The notes: generated by a model from the sequence alone, not told the origin. Numbered from the stretch's first letter, positions 52,479-61,965 are shown. The stretch is DNA of 64,000 bases from Microbacterium sp. SLBN-146 (GCF_006715145.1 NZ_VFMR01000001.1:1364001-1428000); one strand, 5' to 3'. Program-made: numbers and translations.

Positions 52479-53744
52479 TCAGAGGAACCGAGCGAGGAAC
52501 TCGTTGACGAAGACGCCGCGCGGATCGAGCTCTTCGCGGAGAGCGAGGAAGTCTCCCCATCGCGGGTAGAGGTGTGCGACGCGATCGACGGTGCCGTCGA
52601 GGTCGAACAGCTTGCCCCAGTGCGGCCGAGCATCGAAACCCGCGAGGGCGTCCTCGATGCGGGGGAGCGCCCGGCTGACGGCATCCTGATCCGGCTTCCA
52701 CGTGAAATGGATGCCGATGACGTCGGTGTCGTACGCGGGCGACAACCACAGCCCATCGGCCGCGACCGTGCGGATCTCGCACACCTGGAGGAGGGGCGAG
52801 ACAAGCCCGGTGAGGCTCCGGATGGCCTGGATCGCGTCGATGGCGTGACGGCGGGGGACGAGGTACTCGCTCTGCAGCTCCTCGCCGTTGGACGGTGTGA
52901 ACTCGAGCTTGAAGTGAGGAAGGCGCGCGAGCCACGGTCCCGGCTGGGACAGCTGCTCCGTGCAGGACTCCGCCGAGATCCCTTCGAGAGGATGCACGGG
53001 CTCGCGGGCCTCCTGCTCGGTCGTGAGGAAGCCGGGAAGCTGCGCCGGCGCATCGAGGCGGCGCTTCACCCAGAGCTGGTCGATCGTGTCGGGATCGCGC
53101 CACGTCGTGAACATCGACGTGCTGTATCCCGACGACGTCACCGCCCCGAGGTCATCGAGCACGGCGTCGAGGGGGATGCCGCGATACACCGTCTGGGCGA
53201 CGTCGAAGCTCGGCTCGATCGCCAGCTCGAGTCGCGTGACGACCCCGAGCGCGCCGAGGGACACGACCGCGCCGTCGAAGCGGGAGTCGCCCTCGCGCAG
53301 CTCGACGACGTCTCCTGATGCCGTGACGAACTCGACTCCCCTGACGGCGGAGGCGAGCGAGCCCACGGCATCCCCCGACCCGTGCGTTCCCGTCGCAACC
53401 GCACCGGCGATCGAGATGTGCGGCAGCGACGCGAGGTTCGACAGCGCCCAGCCCTCGGCGTCGAGTCCGCGCGCGAGTTCTCCGTACCGCATCCCGCCCG
53501 AGACACGGACGCGCTTCGCGGCTGCGTCGATCTCGATCCGGGCAGAGAGGCCCGCCATCGAGACATGTGTCCCCGTCGTGTCGGCGATCGCGTTGAAGCT
53601 ATGGCGGGAGCCGACCGCCTTCGCGGCATCCGCGTGCGACAGGATGCCGCGCAGCTCGTCGATGCTCGTCGGCTCGACAAACCGGGAGAATCCGTATCGC
53701 AGGTTTCCCGACCAGTTGCGGTCGATGCGGGGCGCAGCTGTCAC
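52479..53744 (-). CDS. FAD-linked alditol oxidase (AldO/xylitol oxidase-like)
   Basis: A 421-residue VAO-family flavoprotein. Covalent-FAD His48 is in AVGSRHSFNAIAD; FAD-binding blocks are LASLPHISIAGAVATGTHGSG and GALGVVTRLELAIEPSF; the C-terminal part ends with HLYPRWGDFLALREELDPRG and VNEFLARFL. AldO and xylitol oxidase turn alditols such as xylitol, sorbitol or erythritol into aldoses with oxygen as acceptor, giving hydrogen peroxide. It could feed xylitol or tetritols into the neighbouring sugar operon, although it is on the other strand and convergent. Confidence 0.92.
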   Translation of the reverse strand: MTAAPRIDRNWSGNLRYGFSRFVEPTSIDELRGILSHADAAKAVGSRHSFNAIADTTGTHVSMAGLSARIEIDAAAKRVRVSGGMRYGELARGLDAEGWALSNLASLPHISIAGAVATGTHGSGDAVGSLASAVRGVEFVTASGDVVELREGDSRFDGAVVSLGALGVVTRLELAIEPSFDVAQTVYRGIPLDAVLDDLGAVTSSGYSTSMFTTWRDPDTIDQLWVKRRLDAPAQLPGFLTTEQEAREPVHPLEGISAESCTEQLSQPGPWLARLPHFKLEFTPSNGEELQSEYLVPRRHAIDAIQAIRSLTGLVSPLLQVCEIRTVAADGLWLSPAYDTDVIGIHFTWKPDQDAVSRALPRIEDALAGFDARPHWGKLFDLDGTVDRVAHLYPRWGDFLALREELDPRGVFVNEFLARFL

Positions 53745-53834
53745 GGATCGAGCGTATCCGACGGGGGAGGACGATCGGCGGGAGATAGCTAGGCTGGTTA
53801 GCCGGAATTAGCCGTAGCGGCGCGGAGAACTAGT

Positions 53835-54182
53835 TTGGCCCACGTGGGAAAACTGCACTACGGCGGGCACCAGCGCACGTTCGACATCGACGATCGCCTG
53901 CTCTCCCATCTGCGTATCGTCTTCATGAACAAGCTGCGCCGAGCCGAGCCGTTCATGTTCCACCACTCCGACGCCGCCGGCACGACGAGCCTGTGGATCC
54001 ACCCGGCCGTCTCGCTCGTCTTCCACTTCTACGGCGGACGCCCCGCGGAGATCAACCGCATGTGGGTCGAGCAGCTCATGCACGAGGCCAACAGTTCAGG
54101 CGGGCTGAAGGCGGCTCCCGAACCGACTGCCTCGATGGCCGGCGTCGGGGCTAACGGCACTCACGCTCGACTGCGGAAGTGA
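53835..54182 (+). CDS. DUF7882-like small actinobacterial protein
   Basis: A 115-residue protein, TTG start with GGAGAA upstream. Pattern: VGKLHYGGHQRTFDIDDRLLS, HLRIVFMNKLRRAEPFMFHH, TTSLWIHPAVSLVFHFYGGRP (blocks). This family is very common in Microbacteriaceae, often mislabelled ATP-dependent DNA ligase; its role is unknown. A C-terminal tail of about 30 residues is polar. Its 3' end overlaps the convergent MarR gene by 32 bp. Confidence 0.75.
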   Translation: MAHVGKLHYGGHQRTFDIDDRLLSHLRIVFMNKLRRAEPFMFHHSDAAGTTSLWIHPAVSLVFHFYGGRPAEINRMWVEQLMHEANSSGGLKAAPEPTASMAGVGANGTHARLRK

Positions 54183-54618
54183 CCTGATCGAGGAAGTGCG
54201 ACAGCACCGCGGCATCCTCGGCCGACAGTCGCTCGGCAAGCCGGCGGATGTGGGTCGTGAGGGGGTCGAAGTCCTCCAGGTCGGCGTTGCGGTCGAGTGG
54301 CACGACGAACTTGCTCCGGCCGTCGTCGGGGTTCTTCGTGAACGTGACGAGACCGCCTTGGCGGAGGCCGTGGAGGATGCCGGCCATCGACGCCGTCGAA
54401 ACGCCGACGTGCTCGGCGATGTCGGTCGGCGTGATGGGGCGGGATTCGTCCGCGCTGTCGTAGATGAAACGCATCGCCGCGCGGGCGGTCTCGCTGGGGC
54501 CGCACTGCGTCTGGCGTCTCCGTGACAGGCGGGCTTCCGCGACCCGCAGGCGCTCGACGGCGCGCGCGGCTTCATCCTTCGTGGCGGTAGCCGATTCCTT
54601 CGTCGCGGTAGTCGACAT
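54151..54618 (-). CDS. MarR-family transcriptional regulator
   Basis: A 155-residue regulator with a winged helix: TPTDIAEHVGVSTASMAGIL (recognition helix region), HGLRQGGLVTFTKNPDDGRS (wing with the D-x-R motif). The first 40 residues are a low-complexity Thr/Lys/Ala and Arg stretch. Last gene of a five-gene minus-strand operon. Ligand and targets unknown. Confidence 0.88.
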   Translation of the reverse strand: MSTTATKESATATKDEAARAVERLRVAEARLSRRRQTQCGPSETARAAMRFIYDSADESRPITPTDIAEHVGVSTASMAGILHGLRQGGLVTFTKNPDDGRSKFVVPLDRNADLEDFDPLTTHIRRLAERLSAEDAAVLSHFLDQVTSAVERECR

Positions 54619-54633
54619 CGTGACCTGTTCCCT

Positions 54634-55491
54634 TCACGCGGAGGTCTGTGGAGCGAGTGTCTCATGCAGGGCAAGGGTCAGCTCGGCGGCGATGTCGCGC
54701 GCCAGGAAGCCGAGCCCCTCGCGGTCCGTGAGCCGGTCGCCCGCGCGAGCGTGGACCCATGCTCCCCAGGCCGCCGCCGCAGCGGGCTCCAGGCCCCGCG
54801 CCGCCATGCCCGCGATCGCCCCCGCAAGGACGTCGCCAGAGCCGGATGTCCCGAGTCCGGGCCCGCCCGCGGCGATCCGCCATGAGTTCCCGACGGCGTC
54901 CACGATGTCGCCGTAGCAGTTCACGACCGCGTCGTAGCGCTCGGCCACATCGCCGAGGTCGGCGATCCGGTCGTCGCCGAGGTCACGGCCGAGCAGGATC
55001 GCCGTCTCCTCGGTGTTGGGGTTCAGGATGAGCCGATCGGGGAGCATCGTGCGGTCGACATCGGGAAGGATGCCGAGGGCGTACGCGTCCAGGACGAGGG
55101 TTCGCGGCTCGCACTCCGCAACCCGCGTCAGCGTCGCGCGGGTCTCGCCGGGATCGTCGAACCCCGGGCCGACGAGGACGGCGTCCGCGCGTGCGATCTC
55201 GTCGCGGACGACGCGGGACAGTGGCTCCGTGGAGTCGTCGGGAAGCGCGAAGACCGCGGCCTCTGGGATGACAGCGCCCAGCTGCGCGTCCACCGACTTC
55301 GGGACGACGACTCCCAGCCGGCCCGCGCCGACCCGGAGCGACGCCTCGCCCGCCAGCACGACGGCTCCCGGCGTCCGCCTCGACCCGCCGACGACGATGA
55401 TCCGTCCTCTGCTCTTCTTGGACTCACCGGGGTCGGGAAGCCCCCACGCACGCAGCGTGGACGGCGTGATCGTCTCACTCCGGTTCGACAT
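54634..55491 (-). CDS. nnrD: ADP-dependent NAD(P)H-hydrate dehydratase
   Basis: A 285-residue carbohydrate-kinase-fold (CARKD) enzyme. It has GRIIVVGGSRRTPGAVVLAGE, VGPGFDDPGETRATL, LILNPNTEETAILLG, and the catalytic/ATP motif GTSGSGDVLAGAIAGM. It repairs damaged NAD(P)H hydrates using ADP. It is a stand-alone dehydratase, without the fused epimerase domain of E. coli YjeF. Starts within the last codons of the phosphatase gene (17-bp overlap). Confidence 0.92.
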   Translation of the reverse strand: MSNRSETITPSTLRAWGLPDPGESKKSRGRIIVVGGSRRTPGAVVLAGEASLRVGAGRLGVVVPKSVDAQLGAVIPEAAVFALPDDSTEPLSRVVRDEIARADAVLVGPGFDDPGETRATLTRVAECEPRTLVLDAYALGILPDVDRTMLPDRLILNPNTEETAILLGRDLGDDRIADLGDVAERYDAVVNCYGDIVDAVGNSWRIAAGGPGLGTSGSGDVLAGAIAGMAARGLEPAAAAAWGAWVHARAGDRLTDREGLGFLARDIAAELTLALHETLAPQTSA

Positions 55492-56206
55492 CGGGGCTCC
55501 CCGGGTGCGCCGTCACATCTGCGCCCTCGACCTGGAGATGCGCGACGTTCGAAAATTCGACGAGACCCCAACCGTCGGACGATCTCTCGAGGTGCGTGAC
55601 GGAGGCATTGAGCACGGTGCGCGATGCCGCGAACTCGAGGAGCTGAGACTCGTCGAGGGGAAGGAGGAGCGACAGGATCAGCATCACGACGGCGTCGTGC
55701 GCGACGATCAGGGCCGACTCCTCATGGCGCGCCTCCGCATCAGCGAGGAAGGACCTCAGTCGCAGTGCGACGTCGGCCCACGACTCACCGCCGGGCGGGC
55801 GATGGTAGTACTTGCCGAGGTGGCGGCGGCGCTCGGCCTCTTCGGGATGACGCCGCGCCACGCCCGTGCGGGTGAGCAGATCGAGGATCCCCAACTCGCG
55901 ATCGCGGAGGCGCTCATCGATGAAGACGGAAGCGTCGGTGTCCCGTCCGGAAGCGTCGAGCCCGATCGCGAGCGTCTCGCGCGCACGCAGATACGGAGAC
56001 GCGTAGAAGGCCTCGATCCCATCGCCGTGCCGAGCGAGCCAGTGGCCGAGGGCGGCGGCCTGTTCCCTCCCCGTCGACGACAGGGGGACGTCTGCGTCGC
56101 GCACGTCGATGGGGATGACCTCGACACCGTCGCGCTCCGCCCTCGTCGCGGCGACGTTCGCGATGCTCTCTCCGTGCCTCACGAGCCACAGTCTCGTGAG
56201 CATCAT
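55475..56206 (-). CDS. Histidine phosphatase family protein
   Basis: A 243-residue phosphoglycerate-mutase-like phosphatase: catalytic RHGES in LWLVRHGESIANVAA, substrate Arg in SPYLRARETLAI, acid Glu in RLRDRELGILD, and second His in LIVAHDAVVM. Substrate not evident. Two consecutive ATGs start the protein within an ATGA overlap with the CDGSH gene. Confidence 0.88.
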   Translation of the reverse strand: MMLTRLWLVRHGESIANVAATRAERDGVEVIPIDVRDADVPLSSTGREQAAALGHWLARHGDGIEAFYASPYLRARETLAIGLDASGRDTDASVFIDERLRDRELGILDLLTRTGVARRHPEEAERRRHLGKYYHRPPGGESWADVALRLRSFLADAEARHEESALIVAHDAVVMLILSLLLPLDESQLLEFAASRTVLNASVTHLERSSDGWGLVEFSNVAHLQVEGADVTAHPGSPDVEPE

Positions 56207-56427
56207 CGCCCGCCCACGTCCGCGGCGCCCGGCGACGTCCGGAAGCCCGTCAGTTTGTGCGTACCGTCGCACCACGGCTTGATCGCAGAGACGCCGCACC
56301 GGCACAGCGCGACAGTTCGGCGCGGCTGGCGGATCGGCTCCCCGTGCTCGTCGATGAGGACCGCCTCCCCGCGGACGATGAGGGGTCCGTCGGGGTACGC
56401 CGTGATGGTCGTGGGGCGGGGCTCCAT
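56203..56427 (-). CDS. CDGSH-type iron-sulfur protein
   Basis: A 74-residue small protein with one CDGSH motif, CRCGVSAIKPWCDGTH, which binds a labile [2Fe-2S] cluster by three Cys and one His. The N-terminal half is a beta sheet (TITAYPDGPLIVRGEAVLID). In actinobacteria such genes are regularly placed next to haem-oxygenase-fold iron proteins, as here (TGATG junction). Confidence 0.9.
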   Translation of the reverse strand: MEPRPTTITAYPDGPLIVRGEAVLIDEHGEPIRQPRRTVALCRCGVSAIKPWCDGTHKLTGFRTSPGAADVGGR

Positions 56428-57476
56428 CACATGGCCTCGCGCGCCCGCAGCGAGCTGCGGCCATCCTGCCAGGCCGCCAGGATGTGCTCGCCCACGCGCG
56501 CGTCGTAGGCGAGGCATGCGGCGGCGCCGAACACGATGTCGGCGAGCAGCGCGGGCTCGTCCTCGGCGAGAGCACCCGCCAGATCGTGGCCTGCGATCTG
56601 CTCGTGGACGGCGTCGGCTTCGACGTGCTCGTCGAAGTACGCGGTGACCTCATCGCCGAAGCCGAGGCGGCGGAACCCGTCGCCGTACATGCGGTTGGGG
56701 ATCGACGAGGTCATCTCGAACGCCGCGAGGTGACCGACGATGGCGCCCCGTAGTCGCGCGTGCAGGCCGAAGAAGGACATGAGGTTGTGGGACGCGAGCG
56801 TGACAGCCGGTACGGCGTTCAGGTAGACGCCGTACGCGTCGTCGAGGCCGACGCCGCGGACCGTCCGCGCGAACATCGTGGCGTGGACGCGCGCGGGGTC
56901 ACCCCCGCCGTACTCGTCGGACTGGATCTCGACGAGTGCGGCCTTGGCCCGGCCCGTCAGTCGCGGGATCGCCCACGAGTGCGGGTCGGCTTCACGCAGC
57001 GTGTAGATCGTGCGATGGATGAGGAATTCCCGCACCTGCTCGAGGGTCGCCGACTTCGCGACGAACCGCGACAGGCTCGGCCCGGGCTCGGGTGCCGTCA
57101 GTGCGAAGAGGAGTTCGGCGACGGCGGGTGCGGACGCTTCTGGGAGCTCCGGCAGATCGACGTCCCGGCGGATCTGCTCCTCGAACGCGCGCTCCAGGAC
57201 GGCACGCGCCGCGAGCAGATGCGGATCCCACTCGCGGTCGGCGGCTCCGACACCGGCGTCCTGAAGCGATCCGTAGTGCAGGGAGTACAGCAGGAAGAGA
57301 GCGAGCTGCACGTCCTCGTCGCGCGAGACGTCGGTGCTCTCCGCGACGGCGCGCGCGGCGAGGCGGACGAGCGAATCTTCGGGGCCGTCGACGAGAGCGT
57401 CCAGAACCGCGCGGCTGAGCGGGCCGCGGGAATCCGCGATGGTCGAGCGTCGATCGAGCGGGACGGCTAGCGTCAT
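56427..57476 (-). CDS. Iron-containing haem-oxygenase-fold redox enzyme
   Basis: A 349-residue all-helical protein of the iron-containing redox enzyme (haem oxygenase-like) family. Candidate iron ligands: Glu/Asp/His in VEIQSDEYGGGDPARVHATMF (given in part), NLMSFFGLH, GHLAAFEMTSSIPNRMYGDG and YFDEHVEADAVHEQIA. Related proteins are diiron oxidases such as UndA/CADD relatives. The partner CDGSH protein may deliver electrons or clusters. First gene of the five-gene operon. Confidence 0.82.
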   Translation of the reverse strand: MTLAVPLDRRSTIADSRGPLSRAVLDALVDGPEDSLVRLAARAVAESTDVSRDEDVQLALFLLYSLHYGSLQDAGVGAADREWDPHLLAARAVLERAFEEQIRRDVDLPELPEASAPAVAELLFALTAPEPGPSLSRFVAKSATLEQVREFLIHRTIYTLREADPHSWAIPRLTGRAKAALVEIQSDEYGGGDPARVHATMFARTVRGVGLDDAYGVYLNAVPAVTLASHNLMSFFGLHARLRGAIVGHLAAFEMTSSIPNRMYGDGFRRLGFGDEVTAYFDEHVEADAVHEQIAGHDLAGALAEDEPALLADIVFGAAACLAYDARVGEHILAAWQDGRSSLRAREAM

Positions 57477-57666
57477 TTGGGCTCCTCCTCGTGCCGGTGC
57501 ACACCAGATTGTGCGTCAGCGTTCCCGCCTACACAGGAGGGTTGCGCCATGCGTGTGCCCGCGCTACACCCGGCGGTCTAGCGGCGACGTCGGGGCCCGT
57601 CAACCGCCTCGCGATCATCGAACCCGCCGTGACAAGCTGGAGGCTCGTCGCGATGAGGGGAGTCCC

Positions 57667-58143
57667 ATGGCCAGGAACACGCGATTCCTCCACTGCTCAC
57701 CGGACGACGTCTTCCGGGTCTTCCGCGACGCCTGGCTCTACCCCTCGTGGGTCGTCGGAGCCTCCCGCATGCGCGACGTCGACGACGCATGGCCGGCGGT
57801 CGGCAGCAGGCTCCACCACTCGTTCGGGGTCTGGCCGCTCGTGATCGACGACGTCACCGAGGTCGTGGACTGGTCGCCGTCGCACCGCTTCGCGATGCGC
57901 GCGAAAGGGTGGCCGATCGGCGAGGCGGGGATCGTCATCGACGTCAAGCCGCGCGGGGACGGCTGCGTCGTGCGCATCCAGGAAGAAGCCGTGCGGGGCC
58001 CGGGCCACTGGGTTCCCCGCGTGATCTTCGATCCGCTCATGCGGTGGCGGAACGCCGAGACACTCCATCGCCTCGCCTACCTCGCCGAAGGCATGGCCGC
58101 CCGTGCTGTCGAGCCCACGACCGCCGATCGAGAGAGGGACTGA
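57667..58143 (+). CDS. SRPBCC family protein
   Basis: A 158-residue START/Bet v1-like domain: an N-terminal strand, [42 protein letters not shown] and a long C-terminal helix. Such proteins bind hydrophobic ligands or act as cyclases. GAGGGGAG precedes the ATG. It is followed after 3 bp by an FAD oxidoreductase and probably works with it. The 57477-57666 gap upstream shows no recognisable signal. Confidence 0.8.
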   Translation: MARNTRFLHCSPDDVFRVFRDAWLYPSWVVGASRMRDVDDAWPAVGSRLHHSFGVWPLVIDDVTEVVDWSPSHRFAMRAKGWPIGEAGIVIDVKPRGDGCVVRIQEEAVRGPGHWVPRVIFDPLMRWRNAETLHRLAYLAEGMAARAVEPTTADRERD

Positions 58144-58146
58144 CGG

Positions 58147-59619
58147 ATGCCGCAGGCGAGCGCCCGATCCGACCTCGACGCCGTCGTGGTCGGCGCCGGA
58201 CCGAATGGGCTCGCGGCGGCCGTCACGCTCGCACGCGCCGGTCTGCGCGTCATCGTCTTCGAGGCATCGGACGAGATCGGTGGTGGAACCGCGACGCGGG
58301 AGCTGACGCTTCCCGGGTTCCGTCACGACGTCTGCTCCGCGGTTCATCCGCTCGCCTTCGAGTCGCGCTTCTTCCGGGAGTTCGGACTGCGCGAGCGGAT
58401 CCCGTTCGTGCTGCCCGAGGTCTCCTACGCGCATCCGCTCGACGGTGGACGGGCCGGGATCGCCTACCGTGACCTCGCACGCACGGCAGAGGCACTCGGA
58501 CGCGACGGCCGTTCGTACGAGGCGCTCATGCGCCCGCTCGTCCAGCGCGCAGGACGCGTCGCAGCCTTCACGGGGTCGCCCCTCGTGCGGATCCCCGACG
58601 ATCCCGTCACGGCGGCGCTCTTCGCGCTCAGGTCGGCCGAGCAGGGGTCGTTCCTGTGGAACACGCGATTCACCGAGGACGTCGCGCCCGCCATGCTGAC
58701 AGGCGTCTCCGCGCACGCGATCCTGCCGCTCCCGAGCATCCCGGCCGCCGGCGCGGGACTCGCGCTCACCGCCTACGCGCACGGTCGCGGCTGGCCCATC
58801 CCCCTCGGTGGCAGCCAGTCGATCGCCGATGCGCTCGCGGATGATCTCCGCGCGCACGGCGGTGAGATCGTGACGGGGACGCGCATCCGGGACCTCGACG
58901 AGCTGCCGCGCGCCCGCGCGACGCTCCTCGACGTCACGCCGCACGCCCTCGTGCGGATGGCGGGGAAGGGTCTCCCGGATCGGTACCGCCGCGCACTCAC
59001 GCGCTTCCGGTACGGCAACGCGGCGGCGAAGGTCGACTTCGCGCTCAGCGCGCCCGTGCCGTGGAGCGATCCGCGCGTCGGCGAGGCGGCGGCCGTTCAC
59101 GTGGGCGGCTCACGCGCCGAGCTCGCGGCGGGGGAGCGCGAGGTCGCGAGGGGTCGGATGCCCGACTCGCCCTACGTGCTGGCGTCGCAGCCGACGACGT
59201 GGGACCCGGGTCGTGCGCCGGAGGGTGCGCACACGCTCTGGACGTACACGCACGTTCCGGCCGGGTCCGACGTCGATCGGGCCGACGCCGTCATCGCGCA
59301 GATCGAGCGCTTCGCGCCGGGGTTCCGCGACACGATCCTCGCCGTCTCGTCGCGTACGGCGATGGACCTCGATCAGCACAACCCCAACTATCCGCTCGGC
59401 GACATCGCCGCCGGCGCCCCTGACCTGTGGCAGCTCGCCCGTCGGCCCATCCTGAGCCCGCGCCCGTGGCGCACACCCGTGGCCGGACTGTACCTGAGCT
59501 CGGCCTCGACCGCCCCCGGTCCGGGCGTGCACGGCCTCGCCGGGTGGTACGCAGCGCTCACGGCGCTCGAGGAGCGCTTCGGCACCCGCATCCGTCCCGA
59601 TCTCTCCCCGCACGCCTGA
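58147..59619 (+). CDS. Phytoene-desaturase-like FAD oxidoreductase
   Basis: A 490-residue flavoprotein. N-terminal FAD site [20 protein letters not shown] with the [10 protein letters not shown] follow-on, a central substrate domain, and the C-terminal FAD motif [19 protein letters not shown]. It belongs to the CrtI-like NAD(P)/FAD-dependent oxidoreductases common in actinobacteria; no carotenoid genes are nearby, so a lipid or prenyl substrate is only a guess. Confidence 0.88.
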   Translation: MPQASARSDLDAVVVGAGPNGLAAAVTLARAGLRVIVFEASDEIGGGTATRELTLPGFRHDVCSAVHPLAFESRFFREFGLRERIPFVLPEVSYAHPLDGGRAGIAYRDLARTAEALGRDGRSYEALMRPLVQRAGRVAAFTGSPLVRIPDDPVTAALFALRSAEQGSFLWNTRFTEDVAPAMLTGVSAHAILPLPSIPAAGAGLALTAYAHGRGWPIPLGGSQSIADALADDLRAHGGEIVTGTRIRDLDELPRARATLLDVTPHALVRMAGKGLPDRYRRALTRFRYGNAAAKVDFALSAPVPWSDPRVGEAAAVHVGGSRAELAAGEREVARGRMPDSPYVLASQPTTWDPGRAPEGAHTLWTYTHVPAGSDVDRADAVIAQIERFAPGFRDTILAVSSRTAMDLDQHNPNYPLGDIAAGAPDLWQLARRPILSPRPWRTPVAGLYLSSASTAPGPGVHGLAGWYAALTALEERFGTRIRPDLSPHA

Positions 59620-59632
59620 CCCCGCGGAGCGC

Positions 59633-59658
59633 CTCGCCCTTTGAGACGAGCGAGCTGG
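59633..59658. repeat. Decayed half of hairpin repeat family B
   Basis: CTCGCCCTTTGAGACGAGCG and the following AGCTGG match the right end of the copy at 62085 (22 of 26 positions). The left half is missing. It lies 13 bp after the FAD oxidoreductase stop codon. Confidence 0.5.
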
Positions 59659-59677
59659 GGGTTGCGGCATCCGCTAT

Positions 59678-59713
59678 TCAGTGTCACTATGTACCGGTAG
59701 TTAGCAACACTGA
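59678..59713. promoter_or_regulatory. Candidate PadR operator
   Basis: TCAGTGT (59678-59684) and ACACTGA (59707-59713) form a perfect 7-bp inverted repeat around an 8-bp palindrome TACCGGTA (59692-59699), 15 bp before the PadR start. Position and symmetry fit autoregulation by the PadR repressor. Confidence 0.6.
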
Positions 59714-59727
59714 GTAGTAGGGATGCC

Positions 59728-60057
59728 ATGGGCAAGCAGGCCACGGAGATGCTGAAGGGCGTGCTCGAGGGGATCGTCCTCGCGGTCCTCGCCCAGCGTG
59801 CGGCATACGGATACGAGATCACGTCGTGGCTCCGAGACGAGGGGTTCGCCGACATCGCCGAGGGCACGGTCTACGCGCTCCTCGTGCGGATCGAGCAGCG
59901 CGGACTCGTCGACGTCGAGAAGGTCCCCTCCGAGAAGGGCCCTCCGCGCAAGGTGTACTCGCTCAACGAGCAGGGGTGCGAGTACTTGAACGAGTTCTGG
60001 AGGACGTGGAGCTTCCTCTCAGAGCGACTGGAGCAGCTCCGCGAAGGGAAGAACTGA
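59728..60057 (+). CDS. PadR-family transcriptional regulator
   Basis: A 109-residue PadR-s1 regulator: VLEGIVLAVLAQRAAYGYEI, FADIAEGTVYALLVRIEQRG (HTH) and KGPPRKVYSLNEQGCEYL (wing). The short form lacks the long C-terminal domain. It heads a four-gene operon with a DUF1048 protein and an ABC exporter and probably represses it in the absence of a drug-like ligand. Confidence 0.93.
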   Translation: MGKQATEMLKGVLEGIVLAVLAQRAAYGYEITSWLRDEGFADIAEGTVYALLVRIEQRGLVDVEKVPSEKGPPRKVYSLNEQGCEYLNEFWRTWSFLSERLEQLREGKN

Positions 60058-60058
60058 C

Positions 60059-60421
60059 ATGGCGCCGAAGTGGATCGAGGTCCTCACCGGATCGCTCGAG
60101 CAGAAGAAGCAGTGGCGGGCCTACAAGGCGCGCGTGGCCGGGTTCCCGAGCCCCTACCGAGAGAGCGTCGATGCGATCGAACGCTATCTCCTGTACGCGG
60201 GCGGCTCCGACACCGAGAGCATGATGACGATGCTCGACGACCTCGCCGATCTGTTCGAGCGCGCAGCCGCCGACGGCACTCCCGTGCACGACATCGTCGG
60301 TGACGACGCCGTCGAGTTCGTCGAGACGTTCAAGAGCAACTACGGCATCGGCGCATGGATCGCCAAAGAGCAGAACCGGCTCCGCGACGCGATCGGGCAG
60401 GCCGAGAAGGAGCAGTCGTGA
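60059..60421 (+). CDS. DUF1048 protein
   Basis: A 120-residue helical protein with EVLTGSLEQKKQWRAYKARV, YRESVDAIERYLLYAG, DIVGDDAVEFVETFKSNYG and WIAKEQNRLRDAI, the pattern of DUF1048. The family is regularly found next to PadR genes and exporters; function unknown. One base separates it from the padR stop. Confidence 0.9.
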   Translation: MAPKWIEVLTGSLEQKKQWRAYKARVAGFPSPYRESVDAIERYLLYAGGSDTESMMTMLDDLADLFERAAADGTPVHDIVGDDAVEFVETFKSNYGIGAWIAKEQNRLRDAIGQAEKEQS

Positions 60422-61185
60422 CCGAGGCGGCCATCCATGTCCAGGGCGTCGAGAAGTCGTTCGGCGCGCTCCACGTCCTCCGCGGCGTCGACCTCGACGT
60501 CGCGCGGGGCACGATCTTCGCGCTCCTCGGCTCGAACGGCGCGGGAAAGACGACTCTCGTGCGCATCCTCTCGACGCTCGCGAAAGCCGATGCCGGGACG
60601 GTCGCCGTTCACGGCTTCGACGTCGGTGCGCAGGCCGCCGAGGTGCGGCGGTCGATCAGCCTCACGGGCCAGTTCGCGGCCGTCGACGAGATCCTCACCG
60701 GGCGCGAGAACCTCGTGCTGGTGGCGCGGCTCCGCCACCTCGACGACCCTGGCCGCATCGCGGACGGTCTGCTGCGGCGCTTCGCGCTGACGGATGCCGC
60801 GAACCGTCGTGCCGGGACGTATTCGGGAGGCATGCGCCGTCGGCTCGACATCGCGATGAGCCTCATCGGGGACCCGCCGGTGATCTTCCTCGACGAGCCG
60901 ACGACGGGACTCGATCCCGAGGGTCGCATCGACGTCTGGAACGCCATCAGGGAGCTCGCAGCGGGCGGTACGACCGTCCTCCTGACGACCCAGTACCTCG
61001 ACGAGGCCGAGCAGCTCGCCGATCGGATCGCCATCCTCCACGAAGGGCGGATCATCGTGAACGGCACCCTCGCCGAGCTGAAGGCCCTCCTCCCGCCGGC
61101 GAAGGTCGAGTACGTCGAGAAGCAGCCGACGCTCGAGGAGATCTTCCTCGCCCTCATCGGCACCGACAAGAAGGAGGTCGCGTGA
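60418..61185 (+). CDS. DrrA-type ABC exporter ATP-binding protein
   Basis: A 255-residue ATPase with Walker A GSNGAGKTT, signature TYSGGMRRRLDIAMSL, Walker B VIFLDEPTTGLDP and switch Gln/His region LLTTQYLDEAEQLADRI. The TTQYLDEA motif and the C-terminal PPAKVEYVEKQPTLEEIFL match daunorubicin-resistance DrrA proteins. GTGA overlap with the DUF1048 gene. It energises the permease encoded next. Confidence 0.94.
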   Translation: MTEAAIHVQGVEKSFGALHVLRGVDLDVARGTIFALLGSNGAGKTTLVRILSTLAKADAGTVAVHGFDVGAQAAEVRRSISLTGQFAAVDEILTGRENLVLVARLRHLDDPGRIADGLLRRFALTDAANRRAGTYSGGMRRRLDIAMSLIGDPPVIFLDEPTTGLDPEGRIDVWNAIRELAAGGTTVLLTTQYLDEAEQLADRIAILHEGRIIVNGTLAELKALLPPAKVEYVEKQPTLEEIFLALIGTDKKEVA

Positions 61186-61946
61186 TGACCGCGCACGTCG
61201 TCGGCGACACGACCGTCCTCACCGGCAGGTCGCTGCGTCACATCCTCCGCAGCCCCGACACGATCGTCACGACCGCCGTCATGCCGATCGCCATCATGCT
61301 CCTGTTCGTCTTCGTCTTCGGGGGTGCGATCGAGACCGGGGCGATGCCCTACGTGGACTATCTGCTCCCCGGCATCCTGCTCATCACGATCGCTTCGGGG
61401 ATCGCCTACACGTCGTATCGGTTGTTCCTCGACCTGCAGGGCGGGGTGTTCGAGCGGTTCCAGTCGATGCCGATCGTGCGATCGAGCATCCTGTGGGCGC
61501 ACGTCCTGACGTCGCTCGTGGCGAATCTCGTCTCGCTCGCCATCGTCGTCGGCGTCGCGCTCCTCCTCGGGTTCCGCACCGGTGCGGGTGTGCTCGCGTG
61601 GCTCGCGGTGTTCGGCATCCTCGTCCTCTTCACGCTCGCGCTGACGTGGGTCGCCGTCATCGCAGGGCTCTCGGCCTCGACCGTCGACGGCGCCAGCGCG
61701 TTCTCGTATCCGCTCATCTTCCTGCCGTTCCTCAGCTCGGCCTTCGTGCCGACCGACACGATGCCCGCGCCCGTCGCGTGGTTCGCCGAGAACCAGCCGG
61801 TGACCCCGATCGTCGACACGATCCGCGCGCTCTTCGCGGGGGATCCCGTGGGCGGCGCCATCTGGGTCGCGCTGGCGTGGTGCGTCGGCATCCTCGTCGC
61901 GGCCTACCTCGTCGCGAACCTGGTCTACCGCCGCCGCTTCCGCTGA
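61185..61946 (+). CDS. DrrB-type ABC exporter permease
   Basis: A 253-residue ABC-2 permease with six helices: RHILRSPDTIVTTAVMPIAI at the start, GAMPYVDYLLPGILLITIAS, GVFERFQSMPIVRSSILWAH, and FLSSAFVPTDTMPAPVAWFAENQPVTPIVDTIRAL (given here only as landmarks FLSSAFVPTDTMP and NQPVTPIVDTIRAL). The ENQPVTP motif is typical for DrrB. It likely exports a hydrophobic compound with the ATPase upstream. GTG 61182 is an alternative start. Confidence 0.94.
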   Translation: MTAHVVGDTTVLTGRSLRHILRSPDTIVTTAVMPIAIMLLFVFVFGGAIETGAMPYVDYLLPGILLITIASGIAYTSYRLFLDLQGGVFERFQSMPIVRSSILWAHVLTSLVANLVSLAIVVGVALLLGFRTGAGVLAWLAVFGILVLFTLALTWVAVIAGLSASTVDGASAFSYPLIFLPFLSSAFVPTDTMPAPVAWFAENQPVTPIVDTIRALFAGDPVGGAIWVALAWCVGILVAAYLVANLVYRRRFR

Positions 61947-61965
61947 CGGGTGGCGCTCCGCCCCG

